Positions 27,800 through 37,994 of a stretch of DNA of 64,000 nucleotides are shown one piece after another. Source of the DNA: Pantoea cypripedii (GTDB lineage Bacteria > Pseudomonadota > Gammaproteobacteria > Enterobacterales > Enterobacteriaceae); the NCBI RefSeq assembly GCF_002095535.1, contig NZ_MLJI01000002.1, positions 951,751-1,015,750 of the forward strand. The letters run 5' to 3'. The position numbers and the translations under genes were made by a program. The notes under the pieces were generated by a model, which was given only the letters and a program-made list of their open reading frames with translations, did no database searches and had not been told where the DNA came from. The first letter of the stretch is position 1, and each line of letters opens with the position of its first letter.

Positions 27800-29794
27800 A
27801 TGTCCTCAAGAAACATCCTGGCGAACGCGATTCGTTTTCTCAGTATTGATGCGGTGCAACGCGCCAAATCGGGCCATCCTGGCGCACCCATGGGCATGGC
27901 CGATATTGCTGAGGTTTTGTGGCGTGATTTCCTCAACCATAACCCGAACAATCCTCACTGGGCTGGCCGCGATCGCTTTGTGCTGTCAAATGGTCACGGT
28001 TCGATGTTGCTCTACAGCCTGTTGCATCTGAGCGGTTATGATCTGCCGCTTGAACAGCTGAAAAACTTTCGTCAGCTGCACTCGCAAACACCGGGGCATC
28101 CGGAAGTGGGATATACCGCAGGCGTGGAAACCACCACGGGCCCGCTGGGCCAGGGGCTGGCCAATGCGGTAGGGATGGCGATTGCCGAAAAAACGCTGGC
28201 CGCGCAATTTAATCGCCCCGGTCACGATATCGTCGATCATTTCACCTATGTCTTTATGGGCGATGGCTGTCTGATGGAAGGTATTTCCCATGAGGTTAGC
28301 TCGCTGGCCGGTACCCTGAAACTGGGCAAACTGGTGGCCTTCTATGACGACAACGGAATTTCCATCGACGGTCATGTTACTGGCTGGTTTACCGACGATA
28401 CCGCGCAACGTTTCGCGGCGTATGGCTGGCATGTGGTTCGCGGTATTGATGGCCATGATGTCGATGCCATCAAACGTGCCATTGAGGAAGCCCGCGCGGT
28501 CACCGATAAGCCCTCCCTGTTGATGTGTAAAACCATTATCGGGTTCGGTTCGCCGCATAAAGCAGGAACGCACGATGTTCACGGTGCGCCGCTCGGCGAT
28601 GCCGAAGTGGCGGCCACGCGCGACGCGTTAGGCTGGCACTATCCACCGTTCGACATCCCTTCAGAGATCTACGCGCAATGGGATGCGAAAGAGGCCGGAC
28701 AGGCAAAAGAAGCGGCATGGAACAACAAATTCGCTGCGTATGCGAAAGACTTCCCGCAGGAGGCGGCTGAGTTTACCCGACGTATGCAGGGAGCATTGCC
28801 CGCGGATTTCTCCGGTAAAGCCCAGGCGTATATTGAACGGTTGCAACAACAACCCGCGAACATCGCCAGCCGCAAAGCCTCGCAGAACACGATTGAAACG
28901 TTCGGTCCCTGGCTGCCTGAGTTTCTTGGCGGTTCGGCTGATCTGGCTCCCTCGAACCTGACGCTGTGGTCAGGTGCCAAAGCGCTTAACGAAGAGTGCG
29001 CCGGTAACTATCTTCATTATGGTGTGCGTGAGTTCGGCATGACGGCGATAGCCAACGGCGTCGCGCTGCACGGTGGCTTCCTGCCTTATACCTCCACCTT
29101 TCTGATGTTTATGGAATATGCGCGCAACGCGGTGCGTATGGCGGCGCTGATGAAGCAGCGGCAGGTGATGGTTTATACCCATGACTCGATTGGTCTGGGA
29201 GAAGACGGTCCAACCCATCAGCCAGTAGAGCAGATCGCTTCGTTGCGCCTGACGCCGAATTTAAGCACCTGGCGTCCCTGTGATCAGGTGGAATCCGCAG
29301 TGGCGTGGAAATATGGCGTTGAACGCCAGGACGGGCCGACCGCGCTGATTTTCTCCCGTCAAAATCTGGCCCAGCAGCAGCGCAGTGCACAGCAGCTGCA
29401 GGATATCGCGCGCGGGGGTTATGTACTGAAGGCATGTAACGGTGAACCGCAACTGATTCTGATTGCCACGGGTTCGGAAGTTGAACTGGCAGTAACGGCA
29501 TGGAACCAGCTCAAGGCGGAAGGCGTTCGGGTGCGAGTGGTTTCACTGCCTTGCACGGATGTGTTTGATAGTCAGGATGCTGCTTACCGTGAGGCCGTGC
29601 TGCCAAAAGCCGTGAGCGCGCGCATCGCGATTGAGGCCAGCATCACTGACTACTGGTACAAGTACATCGGTCTGCATGGCACCATTATTGGCATGAAAAG
29701 TTACGGTGAATCGGCACCCGCAGAGCAGCTCTACGCGGAATTTGGTATCACCGTTGACGCCATTGTGCAGCAGGCCAAAGTGCTGCTGGCGTAA
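27800..29794 (+). CDS. Transketolase (single-chain)
   Basis: 664 residues, TktA/TktB length. Motifs: [17 protein letters not shown], the thiamine-diphosphate site [18 protein letters not shown] ending in DDNG, the central [20 protein letters not shown] with its catalytic histidine, and [15 protein letters not shown] 27800 follows ACGGAGTTTGAA. It transfers two-carbon ketol units between sugar phosphates. Set beside a transaldolase in the facing operon, it gives the cluster a private non-oxidative pentose-phosphate route. Confidence 0.96.
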   Translation: MSSRNILANAIRFLSIDAVQRAKSGHPGAPMGMADIAEVLWRDFLNHNPNNPHWAGRDRFVLSNGHGSMLLYSLLHLSGYDLPLEQLKNFRQLHSQTPGHPEVGYTAGVETTTGPLGQGLANAVGMAIAEKTLAAQFNRPGHDIVDHFTYVFMGDGCLMEGISHEVSSLAGTLKLGKLVAFYDDNGISIDGHVTGWFTDDTAQRFAAYGWHVVRGIDGHDVDAIKRAIEEARAVTDKPSLLMCKTIIGFGSPHKAGTHDVHGAPLGDAEVAATRDALGWHYPPFDIPSEIYAQWDAKEAGQAKEAAWNNKFAAYAKDFPQEAAEFTRRMQGALPADFSGKAQAYIERLQQQPANIASRKASQNTIETFGPWLPEFLGGSADLAPSNLTLWSGAKALNEECAGNYLHYGVREFGMTAIANGVALHGGFLPYTSTFLMFMEYARNAVRMAALMKQRQVMVYTHDSIGLGEDGPTHQPVEQIASLRLTPNLSTWRPCDQVESAVAWKYGVERQDGPTALIFSRQNLAQQQRSAQQLQDIARGGYVLKACNGEPQLILIATGSEVELAVTAWNQLKAEGVRVRVVSLPCTDVFDSQDAAYREAVLPKAVSARIAIEASITDYWYKYIGLHGTIIGMKSYGESAPAEQLYAEFGITVDAIVQQAKVLLA

Positions 29795-29841
29795 TCACCC
29801 TGGCCCCTGTCTGGCAGGGGCCAGCATAAGGAGAAATGACC

Positions 29842-30612
29842 ATGTACCCTGTCGATCTGCATATGCACACCGTGGCCAGTACGCATGCTTACAGTACGGT
29901 TCATGACTACATTGCCGCAGCGGTGCGCAAAAACCTTAAACTTATCGCCATCACCGATCACGGTCCGGCCATGGTGGATGCGCCTCATGCATTTCACTTC
30001 AGCAACATGCGCATTTTGCCGCGCGTGGTGGATGGCGTGGGGATTCTGCGGGGGATTGAGGCGAATATCAAAGCTGATGGTGAGACCGATTGCAGCGACA
30101 AAATGCGTGCGGCGCTGGATGTGATTATTGCCGGGTTCCACAAGCAAGTGTTCGCCCCGGCGGATATCGTCACCCATACCGATGCGTTGATCGCAGTGAT
30201 TGCCAGCGGTAAGGTGCATATCATCAGTCATCCTGACAATCCTGAGTATCCTATTGATATCCCGGCAGTGGTGGAGGCGGCAAAAGCCTGCGATGTGGCG
30301 CTGGAGGTGAATAATGCCTCGTTTGTGCATTCAAGAAAGGGCAGTGAGGGGAATTGCCGCAAAATTATTGCCGCCGTTCGCGATAGCGGCGGGATGCTAT
30401 CGCTGGGAACCGATGCGCACAGCGCATTTGCGGTGGGGGATTTCAGCGCCTGCCTGCCGCTGTTGCAGGAGGCGGATTTTCCCGCCGAGCGGATTCTTAA
30501 TGCTTCGCCGTGGCGCGTGCTTGAGTTTCTTGAACGTCACGGCGGTGACAGGATTGCGGAGATTGATGCGCTGCTAAAGCTCGATAACGTTGCCTCTGGG
30601 CAGACTGAGTGA
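29842..30612 (+). CDS. PHP-domain phosphatase (YcdX type)
   Basis: About 256 residues with PHP metal motifs: [51 protein letters not shown] and LGTDAHSAF. These match the YcdX trinuclear-zinc phosphatase branch. ATG 29842 is preferred to 29836 because AAGGAGAA is then at normal distance. It is the last gene of the HAD-transketolase operon. Its 3' end overlaps the convergent EIIB gene by 39 bp. The physiological phosphoester is unknown. Confidence 0.88.
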   Translation: MYPVDLHMHTVASTHAYSTVHDYIAAAVRKNLKLIAITDHGPAMVDAPHAFHFSNMRILPRVVDGVGILRGIEANIKADGETDCSDKMRAALDVIIAGFHKQVFAPADIVTHTDALIAVIASGKVHIISHPDNPEYPIDIPAVVEAAKACDVALEVNNASFVHSRKGSEGNCRKIIAAVRDSGGMLSLGTDAHSAFAVGDFSACLPLLQEADFPAERILNASPWRVLEFLERHGGDRIAEIDALLKLDNVASGQTE

Positions 30613-30960
30613 TTTGCGGATGGCCGACACCACCTCAGCCGGTTTCAGCAGCAGGGAGTTGATGCAGACATTCAGGATGCGGCAACCCTCAAAGCGCAAC
30701 GCGTTGTCGATGGTGATATCAGAGGCAATGATGACCAGTTCGGCGTCGAGGATATTTTTTTCGCTGATTGGGTTTTTTAACCCCAGCACGCCCTGGGTTT
30801 CGATTTTGATCGAAAAATTGTAGGTTTTCGCCAGCTTTTCCAGTTGTTCGGCCGCCATATAGGTATGCGCCACGCCGGTGGCGCAGGCGGTCACCGCCAC
30901 GATATGCAGGTTGCGTTCACGGGTGAAAGGATGCACTTCATCTTTTGCTGTTCGGGCCAT
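30574..30960 (-). CDS. PTS fructose-type EIIB (system 2)
   Basis: 128 residues. [20 protein letters not shown] contains the phosphocysteine motif (here CATGVAHT) near residue 26, followed by [10 protein letters not shown]. It has an extra 17-residue polar N-terminus compared with the system 1 IIB. Its start touches the AraC gene stop at 30960, so both are one operon with IIC and the FPr protein upstream. The 3' end overlaps the convergent PHP gene. Confidence 0.92.
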   Translation of the reverse strand: MARTAKDEVHPFTRERNLHIVAVTACATGVAHTYMAAEQLEKLAKTYNFSIKIETQGVLGLKNPISEKNILDAELVIIASDITIDNALRFEGCRILNVCINSLLLKPAEVVSAIRKSLSLPRGNVIEL

Positions 30961-31814
30961 TATAAACTTACTCCCTTGTTCTTACGCCGGTACTCAAGTG
31001 GCGTACAGTCATTGACATCCCGGAACACTTTGCAGAAATAGTTGGTATCGGTGAAACCACACTTCTCTGAGACTTCATTGATTTTCAGGTTGGTGCCTGT
31101 CAGCAACGTTTTCGAACGCGAGATCCGGGCTAACTTGAGGTATTCATTAAATTTTACGTCTGACTCACGGGAAAAAAGACGCGACAGATAGCCTGGTGAG
31201 ATGTTGAAGGTCCCGGCAACGCTCTCCCGGCTAATATCCGTCTGGTAATGACTATCAATATGGCTTTTGATTTCATCGAGTAGGGAGAGAGGTCCCTTGT
31301 GGTTATTCATACCGTCGGTGATTTGGTACAACAGATCATTTAGCAGCGCATAGACGATATGGGCAAAAGTTTCGCTGGTATGGTTCTGCGCCCAGGCCAG
31401 GATCTCCGCCAGCTCAAGCAGGCGATCACGCACCGAGCTGATGGAGTTTTGCAGGTTAAATTTCTCCACCTCTTTGAACTGCGTCCCGTCCCAGTTGCTG
31501 ATGCTAAACCCGACATCCTGCTTCCAGAAGACGATGGACATGCAGATCACCGGTTCTCCCCACAACGGTGAGTTCCAGCTACCGGCGGGTATATAGGTCA
31601 CGGTTCCCACCGGGCGCTGGCATTTGACGATCTTATCCTCCCCTTTGGGAAGCAGCATGCTCAGCGTGCCTTTCACAGTCAGCTCAATGCGCGAAACGTG
31701 CAGGTGATACGCCATGATCGGTGCTTGTGCGTTGCCATTCGCAACCAGCACGGTTTCTGTGGTGGAGCACTGAGTGCTGAACTCGCTCAAAATTGATTGT
31801 ATGAATGCGCTCAT
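30960..31814 (-). CDS. AraC-family regulator inside the PTS operon
   Basis: 284 residues: an N-terminal cupin-like sensor (MAYHLHVSRIELTVKGTLSM, VTYIPAGSWNSPLW) and a C-terminal pair of helix-turn-helix motifs (DISRESVAGTFNISPGYLSR and KINEVSEKCGFTDTNYFCKV, then FRDVNDCTPLEYRRK). It lies between the IIC and IIB genes of system 2 and is the only regulator of the 15-kb cluster, so it probably controls both PTS operons through their shared CGTTTGCC box, with CRP. Confidence 0.93.
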   Translation of the reverse strand: MSAFIQSILSEFSTQCSTTETVLVANGNAQAPIMAYHLHVSRIELTVKGTLSMLLPKGEDKIVKCQRPVGTVTYIPAGSWNSPLWGEPVICMSIVFWKQDVGFSISNWDGTQFKEVEKFNLQNSISSVRDRLLELAEILAWAQNHTSETFAHIVYALLNDLLYQITDGMNNHKGPLSLLDEIKSHIDSHYQTDISRESVAGTFNISPGYLSRLFSRESDVKFNEYLKLARISRSKTLLTGTNLKINEVSEKCGFTDTNYFCKVFRDVNDCTPLEYRRKNKGVSL

Positions 31815-31822
31815 TGTCTGCC

Positions 31823-32842
31823 TTATACCTGCGGTTTGACGAAACTTTTCAGTATCTTAACCGCGATGGCCGTGGTTAAGGTTCCGGCGGCTACTGCGAC
31901 AATGTAACCCAGATGATTGCTGACCACGGGCAGCACGATAAGCCCGCCCCAGGGCGCGGCATTGGTGGCACCAAACCATAGCGAAAGAACGGCGGCAACC
32001 GCGCTGCCGAGCATAATCGCCGGGATCACCCGCAGGGGATCGGCGGCGGCAAAAGGGATCGCGCCTTCGGTGATCCCCATGAAGCCCATGATGACGGCCG
32101 GTTTACCTGCTTCCCGTTCGACATCGTTAAAAATGCCTTTGAACATGAAGGTGGCAAGTGCCAGCCCCAGCGGTGGGGTGCAATCGGCGGCAGCGACAGC
32201 GGCCATCAGTTGTGGATTGGTGGAGATAAGCGCGACGGCAAAGAAAAAAGCGGTTTTGTTCATCGGGCCGCCCATATCGACGGCGATCATGCCACCCAGC
32301 ACCGTGCCAAGAATGATAAAAGAGGCACCCTGCATATTGCTCAGCCAGACGCTGAGCCATTTCATTAACCCGGCAACCGGGTCACCAATGATGTAATAAA
32401 CCGCCATGCCGGTGAGAAAGGTCCCGGCCAGCGGGATGATAAAAATCGGCAGTACCATTCTGAGAAAGTGGGGGATTTTCAGCCGGGCAATGATATTTAG
32501 CAGGCACCAGACAATCAGCCCGGCAATGATCCCCGCCAGCATTCCGCCTAAAAACCCGGCCCCCATCTGATACGCCATCAGGCCACCGATGGCACCGGGA
32601 GCAATGCCGGGCTTATCCACCATCGAGTAGGCGATAAATCCGGCCAGAATGGGAATAAACAGGGTCAATCCCGCAAGGCCAATCTGAGACATCGCTTTGA
32701 GAAAGCCGTGATCGGGGACTGCCGCCTGGTCATTGAACATCACCGCCAGTGCCAGCAAAACCCCGCCAGCGACCACAAAGGGGATCATGTAGGACACACC
32801 GGTCATAAAATGACGTTTGGTATTTTTTAATAGTTTTAACAT
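31823..32842 (-). CDS. PTS fructose-type EIIC permease (system 2)
   Basis: 339 residues with FMTGVSYMIPFVVAGGVLLA, DMGGPMNKTAFFFAVALIST and FMGITEGAIPFAAADPLRV, the key IIC motifs. It is shorter than the system 1 IIC at its C-terminus. ATG 32842 follows GAGGCGGGT; the longer frame overlaps the FPr gene and is unlikely. It is a paralogue of the first IIC rather than a fresh copy. The sugar is unknown. Confidence 0.92.
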   Translation of the reverse strand: MLKLLKNTKRHFMTGVSYMIPFVVAGGVLLALAVMFNDQAAVPDHGFLKAMSQIGLAGLTLFIPILAGFIAYSMVDKPGIAPGAIGGLMAYQMGAGFLGGMLAGIIAGLIVWCLLNIIARLKIPHFLRMVLPIFIIPLAGTFLTGMAVYYIIGDPVAGLMKWLSVWLSNMQGASFIILGTVLGGMIAVDMGGPMNKTAFFFAVALISTNPQLMAAVAAADCTPPLGLALATFMFKGIFNDVEREAGKPAVIMGFMGITEGAIPFAAADPLRVIPAIMLGSAVAAVLSLWFGATNAAPWGGLIVLPVVSNHLGYIVAVAAGTLTTAIAVKILKSFVKPQV

Positions 32843-32868
32843 ACCCGCCTCATAACATAATTCGGCAA

Positions 32869-35382
32869 CTAGCAAGATAAGGCACTGATTATCAGGTCAC
32901 AGAGCGCTTCGGGTGTGGCTACACGCTGTGCTTTGATGACAAACTCGTCATTCATTAGCATTCGCGCCAGCGTAGAAAAATATTTCATATGCTCGTTTTC
33001 CGCTGCCGCCTGGCTGATCGTCAGCATAAAGACTTTATCCACCGGTACGCCTCCCCAGGACACCGGTTGCCGGAGCGTGGCGACGCTGATGGTGGAGTCA
33101 TGAATGGCATCTGTCCGGGCATGGGGGATAGCAAAGCCGGAACCGACAACGGTAGGAAAGGGTATCTCCCTGGCCCAGATGTCCTGACACAACTTATCGC
33201 GACAGTCGGTGCGCTGGTGCAGCCAGAGGTTGTCGACCATTTTTTTGATGACTTCGTTTTTATCTGCTGCGTCCAGTTCCCACAGAATGGTTTCCGGCGT
33301 CAGCAAGGGCTTGCCAGTGTGGGATTTCGTTGCTGCTGCGGATTGCAGTAGCGCGGCGGCCTGTGCAGAGTAGTGAGTCAGATTTATTTGCCGAGCCAGC
33401 CCCTGGCAATGCGTGAAGTTTAACGATTTCAACGCATGTTTAACGGCGGGAATGGCGCTACCACTCATGCTCAGTTCATCAAACCCGATATCCACTAATA
33501 GCGGGAGCAGGGCGTTATCCGCGGCGAGTTCACCGCAAAGGGCGATGCGTTTGCCAGCACGGTGTACGTCGGTGACGGCCTGTTGCATGGCACGTAAAAA
33601 AGCCGGGGCATAGTTGTCATACACTGCACTGACACGCGGATTACCCCGGTCAGCAGCAAAAAAGTATTGCGCCAGATCGTTGCTGCCAAGGCTGAAAAAG
33701 TCGACATGTTCGGCCATGTCCGCGATGGCAAAAAGTACGGAAGGCACCTCCAGCATGATCCCCAGTTCGATGGCCGGATTGAATGGATGGCCTGCATCGC
33801 GCATCTCCTGTTTAACGGCCTCCAGTACCTCCCGGCACCAGATCACCTCCTCCGGCCGTGCAATCATCGGCAGCAGGATTCTGGCATTTCCGATAGCCGA
33901 TGCACTGAGGATGGCTTTCAGCTGCATGGCAAACAGCTGGCGGTGTTGCGGATAGCTGCGCACGGCGCGGTAACCCAGCGCGGGGTTGTCTTCTCTGCCG
34001 GAGAGCAGCCAGGGCACGGGTTTATCACCGCCGATATCAAAGGTACGAAACACCACGGGTCTGCCGGCAGCGAGGGTGACTACCGAGTGATAAAGCGCCT
34101 CCAGTTCCGGGTAGTCGGGCGGGGTTTCCCGTGCCATAAATGCCATTTCGCTACGAAACAGGCCAATCGCTTCCGCTCCGTTAGCAAAAGCCACTTGTGC
34201 TTCTTCGACGCTGGCGATATTGGCGGCGATACCGATGTGATGTCCGTCCGCCGTGACGGAGGCAAGTTGGGCAAATTCCTGTATCTTTTGCCGCATCTGC
34301 TGCTGTACATCGATTTCATGACGGTAATAGCGCCGGATCTTTTCATCCAGCACGGTGATCAGGATGCCCTGATCGCTATCCAGCACGATATCCTGATCGG
34401 GTGGCAGGGTGAGGGCTGAAAAATCAATATCGGCCAGGGCAGGGATGCCCAGTGAACGTGCGAGAATCGCCGTATGAGATGTCGCGCCGGTTGATGACAG
34501 CACCAGACCAGCAAGATGCGTTTTGTCGAGAGCCAAAAACTGGCTTGGGGTGAGCGCACTGGCAAACACAATCACGGGTTCATCCGGCATCAGAAAGTTT
34601 TGTGCCAGTGACCGTTCGCTATAGATCCCGCCCAGCAACTGGGTGGCGATATCCAGCAGATCCAGGGTTCTTTCCTGAATGTAATGGCTGGAGGAGCGTT
34701 CGAGAATTGCGCTGAAGTCCATAGCGGACTGGACGATAGCCGACCATGCATTCCTATGCTCATCAAGATACCCGATCATACTGGCCTCGAAGGCACTATC
34801 GGTGATGAATGACAAATGGGCTTCAATCAGGTCGTACTCGATGCCTTCGGCTTGTGCCAGTGCCGCCATTTTGGTCCGGCGCAGATTTTCCAGCCCCTCT
34901 GTCAGACGCTGTTTCTCGCTTTGTGGACTGAACGCGTCGGTGGGGCTGCGACCCAGTAACTCAGTAAACGTTACGCCTGCCATGAAACAGGGTCTGGCGA
35001 CCGCGATGCCCGCGCTGATACGTATGCCGCAAAGATACTGGGGACGTAATTCGTGTAAACAGCGGGGAAGGGAACCGGCAGCCAATACATGCTCAGCCTC
35101 CTGTTCGAGGTTGAACTCAGGCAGGCGATAGAGTAACCCTTTTAGCGCAGCCGCTGCGTCAGGCGCGTCAGATCCGCTGACGGTAATCAGGCAGATATCA
35201 TCCCGTAATGTATCGGTCGCGACCAGGGAGAGCGCGCTCTTCGCACTGGCTTCCAGCTGTGTGCGGGTGTTGTGCCACACCATTTCGGCCTCAAAGGTGT
35301 TGCACAGCCGGGCGATATGCCCGGCAGGTCTGGCGTGGATCCCTTCGTTCAGTTCGCATTGCCAGGTTATTTCCACCACCAT
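32869..35382 (-). CDS. Fused HPr-EI-EIIA PTS phosphoryl-transfer protein (system 2)
   Basis: 837 residues in three parts. HPr (1-90): NEGIHARPAGHIARLC with phospho-His near 16. EI (about 125-680): STGATSHTAILARSLGIPAL with the phospho-His, GLFRSEMAFMARE, FRTFDIGGDKPVPWL and the MLEVPSVLFAIADM to DLAQYF active region. EIIA-Fru (about 690-837): VVGSGFAIPHARTDAIHDST with its phospho-His. This is the FryA/PtsA architecture: it takes phosphate from phosphoenolpyruvate and hands it to the IIB protein without the general PTS. Intact, unlike the system 1 copy, so it could energise both systems. Confidence 0.95.
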   Translation of the reverse strand: MVVEITWQCELNEGIHARPAGHIARLCNTFEAEMVWHNTRTQLEASAKSALSLVATDTLRDDICLITVSGSDAPDAAAALKGLLYRLPEFNLEQEAEHVLAAGSLPRCLHELRPQYLCGIRISAGIAVARPCFMAGVTFTELLGRSPTDAFSPQSEKQRLTEGLENLRRTKMAALAQAEGIEYDLIEAHLSFITDSAFEASMIGYLDEHRNAWSAIVQSAMDFSAILERSSSHYIQERTLDLLDIATQLLGGIYSERSLAQNFLMPDEPVIVFASALTPSQFLALDKTHLAGLVLSSTGATSHTAILARSLGIPALADIDFSALTLPPDQDIVLDSDQGILITVLDEKIRRYYRHEIDVQQQMRQKIQEFAQLASVTADGHHIGIAANIASVEEAQVAFANGAEAIGLFRSEMAFMARETPPDYPELEALYHSVVTLAAGRPVVFRTFDIGGDKPVPWLLSGREDNPALGYRAVRSYPQHRQLFAMQLKAILSASAIGNARILLPMIARPEEVIWCREVLEAVKQEMRDAGHPFNPAIELGIMLEVPSVLFAIADMAEHVDFFSLGSNDLAQYFFAADRGNPRVSAVYDNYAPAFLRAMQQAVTDVHRAGKRIALCGELAADNALLPLLVDIGFDELSMSGSAIPAVKHALKSLNFTHCQGLARQINLTHYSAQAAALLQSAAATKSHTGKPLLTPETILWELDAADKNEVIKKMVDNLWLHQRTDCRDKLCQDIWAREIPFPTVVGSGFAIPHARTDAIHDSTISVATLRQPVSWGGVPVDKVFMLTISQAAAENEHMKYFSTLARMLMNDEFVIKAQRVATPEALCDLIISALSC

Positions 35383-35441
35383 TCTGACTCCTGAAGCATC
35401 ATGCCGGGATCGGTGTATCCCTCTTGTGCGGTATCTTTAAC

Positions 35442-35525
35442 CGTTTGCCTGAGTGCAGATATAGTAAAAAAGAAACCTTTTCTGGAAAATAGTGACCTGA
35501 TTATGAATTTGTGACAGTTGTCATA
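35442..35525 (-). promoter_or_regulatory. Promoter boxes of PTS operon 2
   Basis: CGTTTGCCTGAG (35442-35453) and TGTGACAGTTGTCATA (35510-35525) correspond to the boxes before operon 1, again 68 bp apart. The order relative to the gene is the same. TGTGA-N6-TCATA resembles a CRP site. The remainder of 35526-35703 has no gene. Confidence 0.55.
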
Positions 35526-35703
35526 TTTAGCAGATGTCGGTGTATCCCTGATCTTTTGTTTTTATTATCAATAATTTCTTCGGGTCGAAGGACGGGTTTG
35601 AGGCCCAGGTCACAATTTTTAAGAAATGAGGGTGGAGTAGGGAGGAGAAGTGAGGATGCCCCCTGCCTTCCGCAGCAGGTGGCACCCCTCTGGTAAAACA
35701 CGA

Positions 35704-36291
35704 TTAATACTTTATGTCGTGTTTATTGTGGCTCACGCCAGACTGGATAATGGCCTGTTTGGCATTTTTTACGCCCAGTTTTTTTACAATGTTTCCCATA
35801 TGGAACTTGATGGTGCTTACTGATATTTCGAGAATATCGGCAAGTTCCGGATAGGTTTTGCCAGTGCGGCACCAGTGTAGTATTTCTGATTCTCGAGTAG
35901 ATAAAGGTGTTATATCCGGTTTTTCTGCTGCCTGCTTCGAAGTGAGAAATATGTCATGTATATAAATTAACAATCCCTGTATCTCATCTTTGTGTCGGGC
36001 GATGTTGTTTTTAGTCTCACCCTCCATTAGTTTGTTAATATATAGAGATAATACAGCCACGTTATTATTCTGGTCGTGCAAAATAAATGCATGACCACAA
36101 TAAATATTTGTATTTTTCAGTGGATTGAAAATGTTTTTGGCTGTTCATTTGTTATCTGCCTTTATATTTCCCCCCCAGGGGAATGGTGTGATTCGTTTCA
36201 GCGCGTTAATAATTACGGGGTCTATGGTTTGCCATTTATTGTCAAGCTAGTTATCGACCATGATGTCAGGGAAATCGCTAATGATCATCAT
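35704..36291 (-). pseudogene. ExpR/EsaR-type LuxR quorum-sensing regulator, decayed
   Basis: Reading one frame downward from 36291 gives MMIISDFPDIMVDN, TAG (36247-36249), LDNKWQTIDPVIINALKRITP then FPWGGNIKADNK, TGA (36145-36147), and NIYCGHAFILHDQNNNVAVLSL through to the C-terminal LuxR helix-turn-helix (STRESEILHWCRTGKTYPEL, EISVSTIKFHMGNIVKKLGV). This is the acyl-homoserine-lactone binding domain plus DNA-binding domain of the ExpR/EsaR group. The first 45 to 55 residues are missing and two stops interrupt it, all in one frame. A TTG-initiated C-terminal fragment of 125 residues from 36081 is still open. No luxI gene is nearby. Confidence 0.85.
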
Positions 36292-36495
36292 ATTATTAGT
36301 GTTGTTTTTATTCTATCACTCCATACATATAATTTATCTTGCTATACCTATTTATCTCTATATCTATAATGTTATTTATATGTTTTTATGGTCTAAACAA
36401 AGTCCGTTTCGCATTTTAAAATTTCTTTTCCCTCTGATTTTGAAAAACTATTTAACTTAGTCTCGTACAAAGCATTTGCAAGCAATTTCTAACTT

Positions 36496-37014
36496 TTATC
36501 TGAAACTCCACTGTACAGTAATGACAAACACACTGGGGATGATGATGCCGGTTTCGATACCGAAATAACTGGTGAAGTTGTATTGAAAGCCATGATAGAT
36601 ATAGGGAGAGAAGCCGATGCCGGTGGCCTTTTTGAAATCATGATAGGACCCATGATCGCCACAGTTTTTGAAGGCATCGAAGAAAAATTCACCGGTATAA
36701 CCATATACCCCTTTGAAAACCCAGCCATTATCCCAGTCTTTCCAGTCTCTCCTCACACCCATAGCCAGACAGCGATCGTCGAAGCTGTTTTTCATCGTTC
36801 CGATGAGAATACTGTATTTTGAGTCTTCTGAAAGTTTACGTTCGACAGAGAAGAAATTATTTTCGAAGTTTTCTGTGTATTGGCCGTGATTTCCCGTCAG
36901 ATGGTAAACAAAGGAACCTGTATTGATAGAATAGAGATTTATCTCGCTGGCCTGACTCATGAAAGCCATAACCAATAAAAAAAGTACCAGGTACTGGTTT
37001 ATTGTCTTAAGCAT
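36496..37014 (-). CDS. Putative outer-membrane beta-barrel protein, function unknown
   Basis: 172 residues. MLKTINQYLVLFLLVMAFMSQASE is a clear signal peptide with cleavage after QAS or so. The mature part alternates aromatic and polar residues (NTGSFVYHLTGNHGQYTENF, GWVFKGVYGYTGEFFFDAFK, GFQYNFTSYFGIETGIIIPS) and ends in FVITVQWSFR, with a terminal phenylalanine and arginine as in small outer-membrane barrels. I do not recognise the family. Two cysteines in the mature part may pair. ATG 37014 is chosen over the longer frame because it begins the signal peptide. Composition is AT-rich and it stands alone. Confidence 0.6.
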   Translation of the reverse strand: MLKTINQYLVLFLLVMAFMSQASEINLYSINTGSFVYHLTGNHGQYTENFENNFFSVERKLSEDSKYSILIGTMKNSFDDRCLAMGVRRDWKDWDNGWVFKGVYGYTGEFFFDAFKNCGDHGSYHDFKKATGIGFSPYIYHGFQYNFTSYFGIETGIIIPSVFVITVQWSFR

Positions 37015-37358
37015 TTTGATGTCCGATTTAATTATGGTTGTCAGAACGCAGCACGAGAAAAATAAGACAAAATAAGGCAGGAAAAGAGACAGGGAACCTT
37101 CCCTTAATGCAAAGAGGAGTCTGGTCAGGAAGCGAAGCAATACAAGACAACTTTGCGAATGGCGACATGTATTGGAACCTTATACTGACTGCAAATGCTT
37201 TATAAACAAAGCATTACAGTGTCTGTGCCACAGCCCCAGAGTTTCACGTTAATGTGTGGGACTACCGTAAACAAGCATAGTCTATTTTTTCTACTGTGCC
37301 GTGTCGCTTGCAGGTCATCACAACCGGGTTATGTGTAGCAATTTTGATGTGCCCCAAA
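37015..37358. other. Intergenic region, no gene seen
   Basis: About 340 bp between two minus-strand genes. AT-rich, with no supported frame, RNA gene or strong repeat. Confidence 0.5.
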
Positions 37359-37994
37359 TTATGTATCAATCTCACATGAATAAACGGGAACCGACCGGGT
37401 CGTACCGGTGAGATTTTCGAAGACTTCGGTTTCAAATGTCCTGATCCTCATGCCTTTTTTGCGCAAACTCAGCACATCTGCCGCGATACGCTGTGAGCCA
37501 AACCAGAATAATCCGTCCAGCGCCGATACAGCCAGACCCTCTTCCAGTGCCTTTTTAAGACGTTCACGCGGCGCTTTCAATTCTCTGGCGATTTGTTGGT
37601 AAGGGGCTGCGGTGATACCCGCTGAATCTACCCGCCGGATACGGGTTGTTAGCCGGTACTGAAATTCATCCGGCATGTTGCTCAAGTCCGATTTTACGCT
37701 CCAGATGCAACCGAAACGTTTACCGTTGAAGGTGGCACTTTTGCGGGTAATCTGAAGTTCATCACGTAATCCGGCAATCAGCTGCGGAGTTCGCACCAGC
37801 AACAGCCGGAAAGGCAGCTCAAAACTGGTGACGTAATCCAGATTCAGTAATGCAATACGGAGCCGCTCTTCAGCTCCAGCCCGTAACTGACGACACTCAT
37901 CCAGTACCTCTTCCCACTGCCGGGTACGGGCAGGCGATTCGTTGAGTTCCATGAAACTGTACTTTTCTATTTGATACTCTATCCGTTTCACCAT
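37359..37994 (-). CDS. Protein of unknown function with winged-helix-like C-terminus
   Basis: About 211 residues. The N-terminal two thirds is charged and helical; the C-terminal part, QQIARELKAPRERLKKALEEG then ISALDGLFWFGSQRI-like segment and ADVLSLRKKGMRIRTFETEV, looks like a winged helix-turn-helix. The frame opens at a GTG (38045), but ATG 37994 follows CAGGAAAGTG and gives a more natural start (MVKRIEYQIEKYSF). I do not recognise the family. It is transcribed away from the propeller gene. Regulatory or plasmid/phage-derived DNA-binding roles are possible. Confidence 0.5.
   Translation of the reverse strand: MVKRIEYQIEKYSFMELNESPARTRQWEEVLDECRQLRAGAEERLRIALLNLDYVTSFELPFRLLLVRTPQLIAGLRDELQITRKSATFNGKRFGCIWSVKSDLSNMPDEFQYRLTTRIRRVDSAGITAAPYQQIARELKAPRERLKKALEEGLAVSALDGLFWFGSQRIAADVLSLRKKGMRIRTFETEVFENLTGTTRSVPVYSCEIDT

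Noticed and set aside
36076..36369. 97-residue plus-strand ORF
   Set aside because: It is the complement of the decayed LuxR-family gene, whose minus-strand reading has clear family resemblance.
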